Position numbers and translations under genes: made by a program | NCBI RefSeq assembly: GCF_019145375.1 | Contig: NZ_JAHSTX010000001.1 | Span: 3,137,001 to 3,201,000 of the forward strand | Reading direction: 5' to 3' | DNA length: 64,000 nucleotides | DNA from: Pseudomonas triticicola | GTDB taxonomy: Bacteria; Pseudomonadota; Gammaproteobacteria; Pseudomonadales; Pseudomonadaceae | Part shown: piece after piece, positions 38,646 through 47,776 of the stretch | Layout of the letters: each line of letters starts with the position of its first letter | Numbering within the stretch: the stretch's first letter is position 1 | The notes under the pieces: generated by a model | Told to the model about the DNA's origin: nothing | The model's input: only the letters and a program-made list of their open reading frames with translations | The model's database searches: none

Positions 38646-39350
38646 TTATTTCTCCATCGGCGTGGCTTCACGGCCGCGCAGCACGATGTCCCAGCGGTAA
38701 CCGAGGGCGTAGGACGGAATGGTTTTTTCCAGATCGAAAGCAGCGATCAGGCGTTCCTTGGCCGAAGTGTCCGGCACGCAGTTGTAGATCGGGTCATACG
38801 CCAGCAGCGGGTCGCCTGGGAAATACATTTGCGTGACCAGACGCGTAAGGATGCTCGGCCCAAACAGGGAAAAATGGATGTGCGCCGGGCGCCAGGCGTT
38901 GTGGTGGTTGCCCCACGGATAGGCGCCGGGCTTGATGGTCTGGAACTGGTACCAGCCATCGGCATCGGTGACGGTGCGGCCAGTGCCGGTGAAGTTCGGG
39001 TCCAGCGGCGCGTCGTGCAGGTCGCGGGCATGGTTGTAGCGGCCGGCGGCATTGGCCTGCCAGATCTCCACCAGAATCCCCGGCACCGGCAGGCCGTCTT
39101 CGTCGAGCACGCGGCCGTGAATGATGATGCGCTCGCCCAACGGCTCGCCGTCGTGCTGTGCGGTCAGGTCATTGTCCTTCTCGGCAACGTGTTCGGCGCC
39201 GATGGTCGGCCCGGTGATTTCCGACAGCGAGTGCGGCAGGTGCACCAACGGCTTGGACGGCGAGCGCAGGTTGGTGGATTGATACGTCGGGTGCAGGTAG
39301 TCAGGCTGAGTGCCTGCCTGTGGGCGACGGTAACCAGGCTTGTCAGTCAT
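38646..39350 (-). CDS. pcaH: Protocatechuate 3,4-dioxygenase beta subunit PcaH
   Basis: 234-aa iron-binding subunit. The four Fe(III) ligands are Tyr105 (AAGRYNHARD), Tyr145 (GAYPWGNHH) and His158 and His160 (RPAHIHFSLFG). The N-terminus PGYRRPQAGTQPDYLHPTYQ is a PcaH hallmark. Cytoplasmic ring-cleavage enzyme. It follows pcaF by 36 bp in the same operon, an arrangement that differs from P. putida, where pcaHG is elsewhere. Confidence 0.96.
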   Translation of the reverse strand: MTDKPGYRRPQAGTQPDYLHPTYQSTNLRSPSKPLVHLPHSLSEITGPTIGAEHVAEKDNDLTAQHDGEPLGERIIIHGRVLDEDGLPVPGILVEIWQANAAGRYNHARDLHDAPLDPNFTGTGRTVTDADGWYQFQTIKPGAYPWGNHHNAWRPAHIHFSLFGPSILTRLVTQMYFPGDPLLAYDPIYNCVPDTSAKERLIAAFDLEKTIPSYALGYRWDIVLRGREATPMEK

Positions 39351-39386
39351 TTCGCTTTCCTCAGTTCTTGTAAGTGCCGCAGTGCG

Positions 39387-40592
39387 TCAGACACGTTCGA
39401 TGGCCAGGGCCAGACCCTGGCCAACACCGACGCACATGGTCGCCAGACCTTTCTTGCCGCCAGTCTTTTCCAGATGATGCAGGGCGGTCAGCACCAGCCG
39501 CGCACCGCTCATGCCCAACGGGTGACCGAGGGCAATCGCGCCGCCATTCGGGTTGACCTGCGGCGCATCGTCGGCCAGGCCCAACTCGCGCAGCACCGCC
39601 AAGCCTTGGCTGGCAAACGCTTCGTTGAGTTCGATCACGTCGAAATCGCTGACCGCGACGCCAAGGCGCTCGGCGAGTTTGCGCACCGCCGGCACCGGGC
39701 CGATGCCCATCACCCGTGGTGCGACGCCGGCGCTGGCCATGCCGAGCACTTTTGCGCGGGCGGTCAGGCCGTGTTTTTTCACCGCTTCGGCTGACGCCAG
39801 AATCAGCGCAGCAGCACCATCGTTTACGCCTGAGGCATTGCCGGCGGTGACGGTTTTGTCAGCGCCGTTGACCGGTTTCAGTTTGGCCAGCGCTTCAATC
39901 GTAGTGTCGGCGCGCGGATGTTCGTCCTGGCTGACCACGGTTTCGCCCTTTTTGTGGGCGATGCGCACTTCGACGATTTCTTCAGCGAAGTATCCGGCCG
40001 CTTGAGCGGCGGCGGTACGTTGCTGACTGCGCAAGGCAAAGGCGTCCTGATCAGCGCGCGAGACTTTATAGTCGTCGGCGACGTTGTCAGCGGTCTGCGG
40101 CATGGCATCGACGCCGTACTGCGCCTTCATCAGCGGGTTGATGAAACGCCAGCCGATGGTGGTGTCTTCCAGTTTCATGTTGCGCGAGAACGCCGCGTCG
40201 GCCTTGCCCATCACGAACGGCGCGCGGGACATCGACTCGACGCCGCCGGCAATCGCCAGCTCCATCTCGCCGCTGGCAATCGCACGGAATGCGGTGCCGA
40301 TCGCGTCCATGCCCGAAGCGCAGAGGCGATTGAGCGTAACGCCGGGCACGCTGTCCGGCAGACCGGCGAGCAGCAATGCCATGCGCGCAACATTGCGGTT
40401 GTCTTCGCCGGCCTGGTTGGCGCAGCCGAGAAACACCTCATCGACGGCGTTCCAATCCACCGATGGATTGCGCTCCATCAGAGCCTTGATCGGCACCGCG
40501 GCGAGGTCATCGGCGCGCACGGCGGACAATGCGCCACCGAAGCGGCCAATGGGGGTGCGAATCGCGTCGCAGATATACACGTCACGCATCAT
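39387..40592 (-). CDS. pcaF: Beta-ketoadipyl-CoA thiolase PcaF
   Basis: 401-aa thiolase that splits beta-ketoadipyl-CoA to succinyl-CoA and acetyl-CoA. The catalytic residues are Cys91 (LNRLCASGMDA), His357 (GGAIALGHPLGMSGAR) and Cys387 (TMCVGVGQG). Start 40592 (Met-Met) overlaps the pcaJ stop by four bases; the next Met is equally possible. Full length and intact. Confidence 0.95.
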   Translation of the reverse strand: MMRDVYICDAIRTPIGRFGGALSAVRADDLAAVPIKALMERNPSVDWNAVDEVFLGCANQAGEDNRNVARMALLLAGLPDSVPGVTLNRLCASGMDAIGTAFRAIASGEMELAIAGGVESMSRAPFVMGKADAAFSRNMKLEDTTIGWRFINPLMKAQYGVDAMPQTADNVADDYKVSRADQDAFALRSQQRTAAAQAAGYFAEEIVEVRIAHKKGETVVSQDEHPRADTTIEALAKLKPVNGADKTVTAGNASGVNDGAAALILASAEAVKKHGLTARAKVLGMASAGVAPRVMGIGPVPAVRKLAERLGVAVSDFDVIELNEAFASQGLAVLRELGLADDAPQVNPNGGAIALGHPLGMSGARLVLTALHHLEKTGGKKGLATMCVGVGQGLALAIERV

Positions 40593-41368
40593 GCTTCTCC
40601 CGGCGCCTGGCCATGGGCGGCAGCGGTGCGCGCTTCCAGATCACGCAGCGCCGTCAGCTCGACTTCGGTCGGCTCAGCGGTGGTTTCAACGGAGTCGGCA
40701 AAACGAATCGCCCAACCGGTGGCGGCGACCACTTGCTCGCGGGTCACGCCCGGATGCAGCGCGGTGACCACGAATTCGTGGGTGCCCTCCTCCGGTTCCA
40801 TGATGCACAGGTCGGTGATGATGCCCACCGGCCCAGCGCCCGGCAGGCCCAGACGTTTACGCGAATCGCCACCTTCGCCGTGACCGACCGAGGTGATGAA
40901 GTCGAGCTTGTCGACAAACGAACGCGCCGACTGTTTAAGGATGATCAACACGCTTTTCGCCGAACCGGCGATCTCCGGCGCGCCACCGGCACCCGGCAGA
41001 CGCACTTTTGGCGCGTGGTAGTCGCCGACCACGGTGGTGTTGATGTTGCCGAAACGGTCGACCTGCGCGGCGCCGAGAAAACCGACGTCGATGCGCCCGC
41101 CCTGCAGCCAGTAGCGAAAAATCTCACCGGTCGGCACCACCGTGTCGGCGGTCTCGGCCAACTCGCCGTCACCGATGGACAGCGGCAGTACGCTCGGCTT
41201 GGCGCCAATCGGGCCGGATTCGTAGATCAGCACTACGTCCGGCGATGAAGTCAGGCGCGCGAGGTTGGCGGCTTTCGATGGCAGGCCGATGCCGACGAAG
41301 CATACCGAGCCGTTCTTCAGGCGCCGGGCCGCCGCGACGGTCATCATTTCATTGGTGGTGTAAGTCAT
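40589..41368 (-). CDS. pcaJ: 3-oxoadipate CoA-transferase subunit B PcaJ
   Basis: 259-aa beta subunit of the succinyl-CoA:3-oxoadipate CoA-transferase. The family catalytic glutamate is in VVLIYESGPIGAKP, followed by QVDRFGNINTTVVGDY. It overlaps pcaI by one base (TAATG) and pcaF by four bases. The pair activates beta-ketoadipate to its CoA ester. Confidence 0.94.
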   Translation of the reverse strand: MTYTTNEMMTVAAARRLKNGSVCFVGIGLPSKAANLARLTSSPDVVLIYESGPIGAKPSVLPLSIGDGELAETADTVVPTGEIFRYWLQGGRIDVGFLGAAQVDRFGNINTTVVGDYHAPKVRLPGAGGAPEIAGSAKSVLIILKQSARSFVDKLDFITSVGHGEGGDSRKRLGLPGAGPVGIITDLCIMEPEEGTHEFVVTALHPGVTREQVVAATGWAIRFADSVETTAEPTEVELTALRDLEARTAAAHGQAPGEA

Positions 41369-42225
41369 TACTTGGCCTCCGAAGCAGCGGCCAATTTGGC
41401 CTGGAATTCGCTGAAGTCAGCGCAGCCATGGATGTATTCGTTGATCCACGCGGTAAACGTCTCACGGTCGCGAGCGATCGGGTCCCACGCCTGATAGAAA
41501 CGATTGTCACGCTCGGTGTAACCGTGGGCGTAGGACGGGTGCGCGCCGCCGGGTACATGGCACACCGCGCTCAAGGCCCAGGTCGGCAGTACGCAAGCGT
41601 TCATCGGTGCGTTGAGGTCGTCGACGATTTCTTCCACGGTGACGATGCAACGCTTGGCCGCCAGCGCGGCTTCTTTCTGCACACCGAGAATGCCCCAGAG
41701 CAACACGTTGCCTTTGCGGTCGGCTTTCTGCGCGTGAATCACGGTGACGTCCGGCCGTACCGATGGCACTGCCGCCAGCACTTCGCCGGTGAACGGACAG
41801 GTCACGGTTTTGATCAGCGGATTGACCTTCGGCAGGTCGGAGCCGGCGTAGGCACGCAGCACCGCGAACGGCAGGCCGGACGCGCCGGCGACGTAGGCGT
41901 TGGCGAGGTCGGCGTGGCTGTGTTCTTCAATTTCCAGCGCGTGCGGCCACTGCTTTTCGACCGCGTCACGCAAACGGTGCAGCGAACCAACACCCGGGTT
42001 GCCGCCCCAGGAGAAAATCAGTTTGCGCGCGCAACCGGCGCCGATCAGTTGGTCGTAGATCAGGTCAGGCGTCATCCGCACCAGCGTCAGATCTTTCTTG
42101 CCTTGACGAATGATTTCATGACCCGCTGCCGTAGGGATCAGGTGAGTGAAGCCTTCGAGGGCGACGGTATCGCCGTCGTTGACGAATTGCTTCACCGCGT
42201 CGTGCAGCGAAAGGATCTCAGCCAT
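41368..42225 (-). CDS. pcaI: 3-oxoadipate CoA-transferase subunit A PcaI
   Basis: 285-aa alpha subunit. The start at 42225 has an AGGAG site and begins with MAEILSLHDAVKQFVNDGDT; the longer frame upstream is not coding. The CoA-binding segment SWGGNPGVGSLHRLRDAVEK is present, and EGFTHLIPTAAGHEIIRQGK fits the family. First gene of the pca IJF-HG-T-BDC set; two PcaR boxes lie upstream at 42327-42359. Confidence 0.94.
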   Translation of the reverse strand: MAEILSLHDAVKQFVNDGDTVALEGFTHLIPTAAGHEIIRQGKKDLTLVRMTPDLIYDQLIGAGCARKLIFSWGGNPGVGSLHRLRDAVEKQWPHALEIEEHSHADLANAYVAGASGLPFAVLRAYAGSDLPKVNPLIKTVTCPFTGEVLAAVPSVRPDVTVIHAQKADRKGNVLLWGILGVQKEAALAAKRCIVTVEEIVDDLNAPMNACVLPTWALSAVCHVPGGAHPSYAHGYTERDNRFYQAWDPIARDRETFTAWINEYIHGCADFSEFQAKLAAASEAK

Positions 42226-42326
42226 GGAGCGGGCTCCTGTTCTTGTAAGGAATCGCCAGTGATAAAAAGGCGCGAGGTTCAGCGCCGGAGTCACTGAAGA
42301 TTAAGCTCGGGAAATTCGCCAAACAA

Positions 42327-42359
42327 TCCGATAATCGACTGAGTGTTCGTTTATCGAAC
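42327..42359 (-). promoter_or_regulatory. PcaR boxes upstream of pcaI
   Basis: On the minus strand GTTCGATAAACGAAC (42345-42359) and CGATTATCGGA (42327-42337) match the GTTCGATAATCGCAC PcaR motif. They lie 102-134 bp upstream of the pcaI start. PcaR with beta-ketoadipate activates pcaIJ in pseudomonads. Confidence 0.75.
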
Positions 42360-42393
42360 GGATTGTTGTTCAGCTAACAATCAGATCAAAAGC

Positions 42394-42459
42394 TTCGCGA
42401 GCAGGCTCGCTCCCACCTTGGAATGCATTCCAGAATGTGCGAGCGAGCCTGCTCGCGAA
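42394..42459. repeat. REP pair between pcaI and pcaK
   Basis: REP units at 42394-42416 (+) and 42437-42459 (-). The second has one mismatch (GTGCGAG for GTGGGAG). Confidence 0.85.
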
Positions 42460-42494
42460 GGGGCCAGCCTGTTCAATAACGATCTGCGCCCGAC

Positions 42495-43841
42495 TCAGGT
42501 CGCATCCGCATGACTGACCATGCCCTTGATCAGCACCGCCGCCGTCGCCAACCCCGCCGGAATCACCAGTGCGGTCAGCACTTGCTCGAAATTCCAGCCC
42601 AGGCCGAGCAAGGTTGCGCCCATCCACGCGCCAAGAATCGCGCCGAAGCGGCCGATGCCGAGCATCCACGACACACCGGTCGCGCGGCCTTGAGTCGGGT
42701 AGAAGCGCGCGGCCAATGACGGCATCGCCGATTGCGCGCCGTTAACGCACATGCCCGCCACCAGTACCAGCGTCGCCAGCAAGGTGATGTTGCCCAGGCT
42801 CTGCCCCACGGCGTAGGCAAACACCCCGGCCAGCAGGTAGAAAATGCCGATGACCTTGTGCGGATTGAAGCGGTCCATCGCCCAGCCCACCCCGACCGCG
42901 CTCAACACCCCACCAAACTGGAACAACGCGCCGATGAACGCAGCCTGTTCCATGCTCGCGCCGCTGTCGCGCATCAGCGTCGGCAGCCAACTGGTCAGCA
43001 GGTATACGATCACCAGGCCCATGAAATAAGTCAGCCACAACAGCAGCGTGCCGGTGCTGTAAGTGCCGGAGAAGATCACCGCAAAGACATTGCGTGCCTT
43101 GACGGTTTTCTGTTCCGGAACGCTGAAGCTCGCGGCCTGGGCGACGGTAACCGGGTCGATCGGCGCGAGGGTTTTGCGTACTTTGTCGTTGCCACGGTTG
43201 CGCACCACCAGATAGCGCGCCGATTCCGGCAGCCAGAACACCAATACCACGGCGAGGATCAGCGGCAGGATTCCGCCGATCATCAGCAGAGCATGCCAGC
43301 CGAACGCCGGGATCAGTTTTGCCGAGATGAAACCGCCGCCGGCCATGCCGAGGTTGAAGCCGCAGAACATGCTGGTCACCAGCAGCGACTTCTTGCGCTC
43401 CGGGGTGTATTCCGAGAGCAGCGTCGTCGCGTTGGGCATACCCGCGCCGAGACCGAGGCCGGTGAGGAAGCGCAACACCAGCAGTTGCTCGACGTTGGTG
43501 CTGTACGCCGAGGCCAGGCTGAAGCCGCCGAACAGAATCACCGCACCGACGAGCACGACTTTGCGCCCGAAGCGGTCAGCTAAAGGGCCGGAGCCGAGTG
43601 CACCGAAGACCATGCCGATCAGCGCGGCACTCATCACCGGGCCGAGGCTCGCGCGGTCGATACCCCAGTCTTGCGACAGCGCCGGGGCGATGAAGCCCAT
43701 GGCGGCGGTGTCGAGGCCGTCGAGAAATACGATCAGGAAACACAGGATCACCACCCGCCACTGATAGCGCGAGATCGGTTGGGCGTTGATGAAGGTCTGC
43801 ACATCGAGGCAGTTACCCACAGCGGACTGAGGCTGGTTCAT
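42495..43841 (-). CDS. pcaK: 4-hydroxybenzoate/protocatechuate transporter PcaK
   Basis: 448-aa aromatic acid:proton symporter of the MFS with 12 membrane helices. The AAHS signature is visible: FLDGLDTAAMGFIAPALSQD, GPLADRFGRK and LRFLTGLGLGAGMPNATTL. Start 43841 fits the PcaK length; the open frame upstream is noncoding. It takes up 4-hydroxybenzoate and protocatechuate across the inner membrane and aids chemotaxis in P. putida. A paired PcaR site lies about 255 bp upstream, next to the pcaR stop. Confidence 0.92.
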   Translation of the reverse strand: MNQPQSAVGNCLDVQTFINAQPISRYQWRVVILCFLIVFLDGLDTAAMGFIAPALSQDWGIDRASLGPVMSAALIGMVFGALGSGPLADRFGRKVVLVGAVILFGGFSLASAYSTNVEQLLVLRFLTGLGLGAGMPNATTLLSEYTPERKKSLLVTSMFCGFNLGMAGGGFISAKLIPAFGWHALLMIGGILPLILAVVLVFWLPESARYLVVRNRGNDKVRKTLAPIDPVTVAQAASFSVPEQKTVKARNVFAVIFSGTYSTGTLLLWLTYFMGLVIVYLLTSWLPTLMRDSGASMEQAAFIGALFQFGGVLSAVGVGWAMDRFNPHKVIGIFYLLAGVFAYAVGQSLGNITLLATLVLVAGMCVNGAQSAMPSLAARFYPTQGRATGVSWMLGIGRFGAILGAWMGATLLGLGWNFEQVLTALVIPAGLATAAVLIKGMVSHADAT

Positions 43842-44094
43842 TATTTTTATTCCACGCAAAAAACGCAGTCGAACGGCGGCCGGCCAAAGGAAGGCACGGT
43901 CACAAGAATAGAAGGTTGTAATCAGGCGTTGCGGTGAACCCGGCAACAACGGGCGGGATACAGACAGTCGGGGAGCGAGCGCATGGTGAGTTGCCTCTTG
44001 TCATTATTATGGGGTCGACAGTCCGGCGAGCTCATTCACATCAGCGCCGGATGACGCTGCCGCGACATTAATGATCCGAGGGTTTTAGCGTCAA

Positions 44095-44127
44095 TTCGAT
44101 AAACGCAACACTGTGCGTTTATCGAAC
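44095..44127 (-). promoter_or_regulatory. PcaR box pair upstream of pcaK
   Basis: TTCGATAAACGCAACA (44095-44110) and TGCGTTTATCGAAC (44114-44127) form an inverted pair of PcaR-like half sites. They lie 8 bp past the pcaR stop and about 255 bp before pcaK. The 292-bp gap otherwise shows no strong element. Confidence 0.7.
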
Positions 44128-44134
44128 AGCTTCC

Positions 44135-44977
44135 TCAGGCGAACAACTGCGCACTGAGGTCGCGACTGGCGCTGAGCAGGCCGGGCAAGAAGCGCTGCTC
44201 CAGCTCGGCGCGACTGACCCGCCCGGCGTGGGTGCTGACATTCAGCGCGGCGACCACTTGCCCCGAGGCGTCGTACACCGGCACGGCGATAGAGCGCAGG
44301 CCCTGTTCCAGTTCCTGATCGACAATGCACCAGCCCTGCTGCCGCACCTGTTGCAAACATTCAAGCAATGCGTCGGGCGTATGAATGGTGCGGCTGGTCT
44401 TGGCCACCAGTTCGGCGTGATCCAGGTATTCGCCCAGGGAGGTGTCGTCCAGCGCGGCCAACAGTATGCGCCCCATCGACGTGCAATACGCCGGCAGCCG
44501 TCCTCCGACGGAAAGGTCGACCGAGATCAATCGCTGAGTGGTCGCCGAACGCGCGATATAGAGAATGTCATCGCCCTCCAGCGTCGCCATGTTGCAGGCC
44601 TCGTGCAGTTGCTCGCTCATGCGATCCAGATACGGTTGGGCGGAGACCGCCAGCGGTGTCGAGGACAGATAGGCGTGGCCGAGGGTCAGCACTTTCGGCA
44701 GCAGCGAATAGGTGCGGCCGTCGGTGGTGGCGTAGCCGAGCTTGATCAGCGTGTGCAGGCAACGGCGCACGGCGGCGCGAGGGATTTCCGTGCGATGACT
44801 TATCTGCGCGATGGTCAGGTGGCGTTTGCGTTCCTGAAACGCCTGCACCACAGCCAGACCACGGGCCAGAGACGTCATGAAATCCGGATCACCGGTCAGC
44901 GCCTGAATGCGCTTGGCCGGCGAGGCGACGATGGGCGGCGCCACCGACGTGAAGGAGTTGCGCATTTGATCGTTCAT
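44135..44977 (-). CDS. pcaR: IclR-family activator PcaR
   Basis: 280-aa IclR regulator. The winged helix is near residues 43-95 (LARGLAVVQAFQERKRHLTI, then RAAVRRCLHTLIKLGYA). The effector domain carries ISVDLSVGGRLPAYCTSMGR and the GQVVAALNVSTHA strand typical of PcaR. Start 44977 has an AGGA site. It responds to beta-ketoadipate and activates pca genes; it probably also controls itself through the boxes at 45060-45091. Confidence 0.92.
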   Translation of the reverse strand: MNDQMRNSFTSVAPPIVASPAKRIQALTGDPDFMTSLARGLAVVQAFQERKRHLTIAQISHRTEIPRAAVRRCLHTLIKLGYATTDGRTYSLLPKVLTLGHAYLSSTPLAVSAQPYLDRMSEQLHEACNMATLEGDDILYIARSATTQRLISVDLSVGGRLPAYCTSMGRILLAALDDTSLGEYLDHAELVAKTSRTIHTPDALLECLQQVRQQGWCIVDQELEQGLRSIAVPVYDASGQVVAALNVSTHAGRVSRAELEQRFLPGLLSASRDLSAQLFA

Positions 44978-45059
44978 TTCTTGTCCTTGTCCGGCACGCA
45001 TCGATGCCTAGTCAAACGGCTCGCCGCGCGATGCACAAGCACCGGGGCGCCAACATTGG

Positions 45060-45091
45060 GCGATTATCGAACCGCCGACCGATAATCGCAA
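45060..45091 (-). promoter_or_regulatory. PcaR boxes upstream of pcaR (autoregulation)
   Basis: On the minus strand GTTCGATAATCGCCC and ATTGCGATTATCGG form two near-consensus PcaR sites 83-114 bp upstream of the pcaR start. Position suits autorepression. Confidence 0.75.
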
Positions 45092-45303
45092 TCCAGACTC
45101 CCGCCCTCATCTTCATCCTTGAGGCAGCTTTAGCGATTCTGCTCGCAACTTAGTTGTTCTAGTTAATGGCGCCAAAAACAGAACGCCTGTTCTATAACGC
45201 TGTCTTTACACTTAACTAGCGGCAAAAGTTGCCAGCAACAAAACCATCACACATTCAGAACCGTTTTTAACTTGGCAAAGATAGTCATTCCCGAATCGGC
45301 CGC

Positions 45304-45454
45304 TATAATGCACCCTAGTCGCGGCGCTTTAATCAAAAGCCTGCGACTTGCTGAAACGAGGTCCTTCGTCTCAGCTCCGGCCAGCGCCCGGCGCCCATCA
45401 CACATGCAACGCCAGCGCTCGCTGAAACAGGAAACTGATGCTGCGTCAGTTTTT
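45304..45454 (+). ncRNA. Candidate small RNA or leader: promoter-like start, hairpin-T end
   Basis: A perfect TATAAT (45304-45309) stands in a region with no convincing coding frame. About 130 bp downstream, AAACTGA and TCAGTTTTT (45432-45454) form a hairpin followed by a T-run. The implied RNA is about 140 nt, from near 45316. No strong -35 is seen at 16-18 bp. It lies in the 630-bp gap between pcaR and the 66-aa gene. Equally it could be a leader of that gene. I do not recognise it as a known RNA. Confidence 0.4.
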
Positions 45455-45608
45455 ATCTGGTGCCGTAGCCGCCTGTAACACGGAAGTCTTGATCGCCTCT
45501 GCAATGTCTCCGCGCCCGATCGGGCTGTGGATGACTGGCGGGGGCGCGCAATTGACTCGTTGCAGTGTGTTTCACCGGATATTCAATTCAACTCATACAG
45601 GTAGCACC

Positions 45609-45809
45609 GTGACAAAAGACGAACTGCGCGCGGAACTAGAGCGCCAGGAACAACGTTACAAGGAAGTTTACGGCGGGGAAGTCACCACCTACGCCGCTCA
45701 GCCGGAACCGGAACGCAAGGCATGGCGCAAGCGCCCTACCGTTCAGGATCAGGTGTTCAAGCAGGAAATCGAAAAGATCGAAAAGGAACTCAAAGCCGAA
45801 GAGCCATGA
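45609..45809 (+). CDS. Small charged protein, function unknown (66 aa)
   Basis: 66 aa from a GTG at 45609. Very polar, with a predicted N-terminal helix ([20 protein letters not shown]), a Pro-rich linker and a C-terminal acidic/basic helix ([17 protein letters not shown]). No signal peptide, Cys or membrane segment. The open frame extends upstream but without coding character. It precedes pit by 370 bp on the same strand. I recall similar short proteins in pseudomonads but no known role. Confidence 0.65.
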   Translation: MTKDELRAELERQEQRYKEVYGGEVTTYAAQPEPERKAWRKRPTVQDQVFKQEIEKIEKELKAEEP

Positions 45810-46179
45810 GCCACGGCGGTTGAGCATTCGAAAGTCGACGTCCGCCTGAGCCACAGCGCGGTGGAAGACGACACCTCGCGCGCCCGCTAACCGCGGGCAG
45901 CGGCTGCATCGCTGTTCTGCGGCTTATGAACGAGCGTCCCACAGGTTTCAGAGATATTTCAGACAAGCGTTTGAGCCTTTGCGATGTCTGAAAAAACGGC
46001 TCAAAAATATAGTTTATTCAATAAAATCAAAGAGTTGAAAAACCCTGCGTGCTGCTTGGTTTTCACGCCCTGCAACAAATTAAATCGAAGAAGGGTGTGA
46101 CCAGTGAGCAGACGGGGCATCGATTTCCTGTCTTTTCTGGCATAATCGCGCCCCCTTACGACCGGGTCAGAAAACCTTC
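45810..46179. other. Intergenic region before pit
   Basis: 370 bp without a gene. It has an AT-rich stretch near 46004-46028 and a CATAAT word (46141-46146) that may be the -10 of pit. No good PHO box is present. Confidence 0.5.
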
Positions 46180-47655
46180 ATGATCGATTTATTCAGCGGA
46201 CTGGATGCTTGGGTGCTTGTGAGCCTCTTGCTCGCCCTGACGTTTGTCCTCGCCTTCGAGTTCATCAATGGATTTCATGACACCGCTAACGCGGTAGCCA
46301 CTGTTATCTACACCAAAGCCATGCCGCCACACCTGGCGGTGTTCTTTTCCGGTGTGTTCAATTTCCTCGGCGTGCTGCTGGGCGGCGTTGGCGTGGCGTA
46401 TGCCATCGTCCACTTGCTGCCGGTTGAGCTGCTGATCAATGTGAACACCGGCCATGGCCTGGCGATGGTGTTCTCGTTGCTCGCCGCGGCAATCGCCTGG
46501 AACCTGGGCACCTGGTACTTCGGTATCCCGGCTTCCAGCTCGCACACCCTGATCGGCTCGATCCTCGGTGTCGGCCTGGCCAACGCGCTGATCAACGACA
46601 TTCCGTTGAGAGATGGCGTGAACTGGCAGAAAGCGATCGACATCGGCGCCTCGCTGGTGTTCTCGCCGATGGCCGGCTTCCTGATCGCCGCGCTGGTGCT
46701 GATCGGCCTGAAATGGTGGCGCCCGCTGTCGAAGATGCACAAGACACCGGAACAGCGCCGCAAGATCGACGACAAAAAGCACCCACCGTTCTGGAACCGT
46801 CTGGTCCTGGTGATCTCGGCCATGGCCGTGAGCTTCGTGCACGGTTCCAACGACGGCCAGAAAGGCATCGGCCTGATCATGCTGGTGCTGATCGGTATCG
46901 TCCCGGCGCAGTTCGTACTCGATCTGAACAGCACCACCTACCAGATCGAACGCACCCGCGACGCAACCTTGCACCTGAGCCAGTTCTACCAGCGCAACGC
47001 CGATTCGCTGGGTGAGTTCCTGGCCCTGGGCAAGAGCGTGGAAGGCGACCTGCCGGAGAAATTCCGCTGCAACCCGCAGCAGACCGAACCGACCATCACC
47101 GCCCTGCTGCACACCCTTAAAGGTGTAGCGGACTACCATTCGCTGTCGTCGGACAGCCGCATCGAAGTGCGTCGCTACCTGCTCTGCCTGGACGACACGG
47201 CGAAGAAAGTCGGCAAGCTGCCAGGCCTCGAAGCTCGTGAAAAGGCTGACCTCGACAAGCTGCGCAAAGACCTGACCACCACCACTGAATACGCGCCATT
47301 CTGGGTGATTCTGGCGGTCGCCCTGGCACTGGGCCTGGGCACCATGGTCGGCTGGAAGCGTGTGGTGCTGACCATTGGCGAGAAGATCGGCAAGCAAGGC
47401 ATGACCTATTCGCAGGGCATGTCGGCACAGATCACCACGGCCAGTCTGATTGGCATGGCCAATATTTTCAGCCTGCCGGTGTCGACCACTCATGTTTTGT
47501 CTTCGGGTGTGGCCGGGACCATGGTTGCCAACAAGAGCGGCCTGCAGGGTGGCACGGTCAAGACCATTTTGCTGGCCTGGGTACTGACCTTGCCAGCGAC
47601 TGTGGCGCTGTCGGCCGGGTTGTTCTGGTTGGCTTCGAAGGCTTTGGGTAGTTGA
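46180..47655 (+). CDS. pitA: Low-affinity inorganic phosphate transporter Pit
   Basis: 491-aa inner-membrane metal-phosphate:proton symporter, close to PitA length. The duplicated signature is INGFHDTANAVATVIYTK in the first half and VSFVHGSNDGQKGIGLIML in the second. Also seen are GIPASSSHTLIGSILGVG and PVSTTHVLSSGVAGTMVA. Ten or more membrane helices flank a central polar loop (about residues 255-370). It is followed by a strong terminator. Confidence 0.94.
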   Translation: MIDLFSGLDAWVLVSLLLALTFVLAFEFINGFHDTANAVATVIYTKAMPPHLAVFFSGVFNFLGVLLGGVGVAYAIVHLLPVELLINVNTGHGLAMVFSLLAAAIAWNLGTWYFGIPASSSHTLIGSILGVGLANALINDIPLRDGVNWQKAIDIGASLVFSPMAGFLIAALVLIGLKWWRPLSKMHKTPEQRRKIDDKKHPPFWNRLVLVISAMAVSFVHGSNDGQKGIGLIMLVLIGIVPAQFVLDLNSTTYQIERTRDATLHLSQFYQRNADSLGEFLALGKSVEGDLPEKFRCNPQQTEPTITALLHTLKGVADYHSLSSDSRIEVRRYLLCLDDTAKKVGKLPGLEAREKADLDKLRKDLTTTTEYAPFWVILAVALALGLGTMVGWKRVVLTIGEKIGKQGMTYSQGMSAQITTASLIGMANIFSLPVSTTHVLSSGVAGTMVANKSGLQGGTVKTILLAWVLTLPATVALSAGLFWLASKALGS

Positions 47656-47673
47656 TCGTTAACTGTTGATTGG

Positions 47674-47707
47674 AAAAGGCGTGATTCGTGAGGATCACGC
47701 CTTTTTT
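47674..47707 (+). terminator. Rho-independent terminator after pit
   Basis: AAAAGGCGTGAT and ATCACGCCTTTTTT make a 12-bp stem with an 8-base loop and T-run, 18 bp after the stop. Confidence 0.95.
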
Positions 47708-47776
47708 GTTATTGGGGGTAACAAGTCTGCCGAAGGGGTAAAAGATCAAAAGCCAAAGCAAAAGCCAGATCAAGAG

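Noticed and set aside
46126..46145. CTGTCTTTTCTGGCAT as a PHO box before pit
   Set aside because: Spacing between the two CTG repeats is wrong by two bases and Pit is usually not PhoB-activated.
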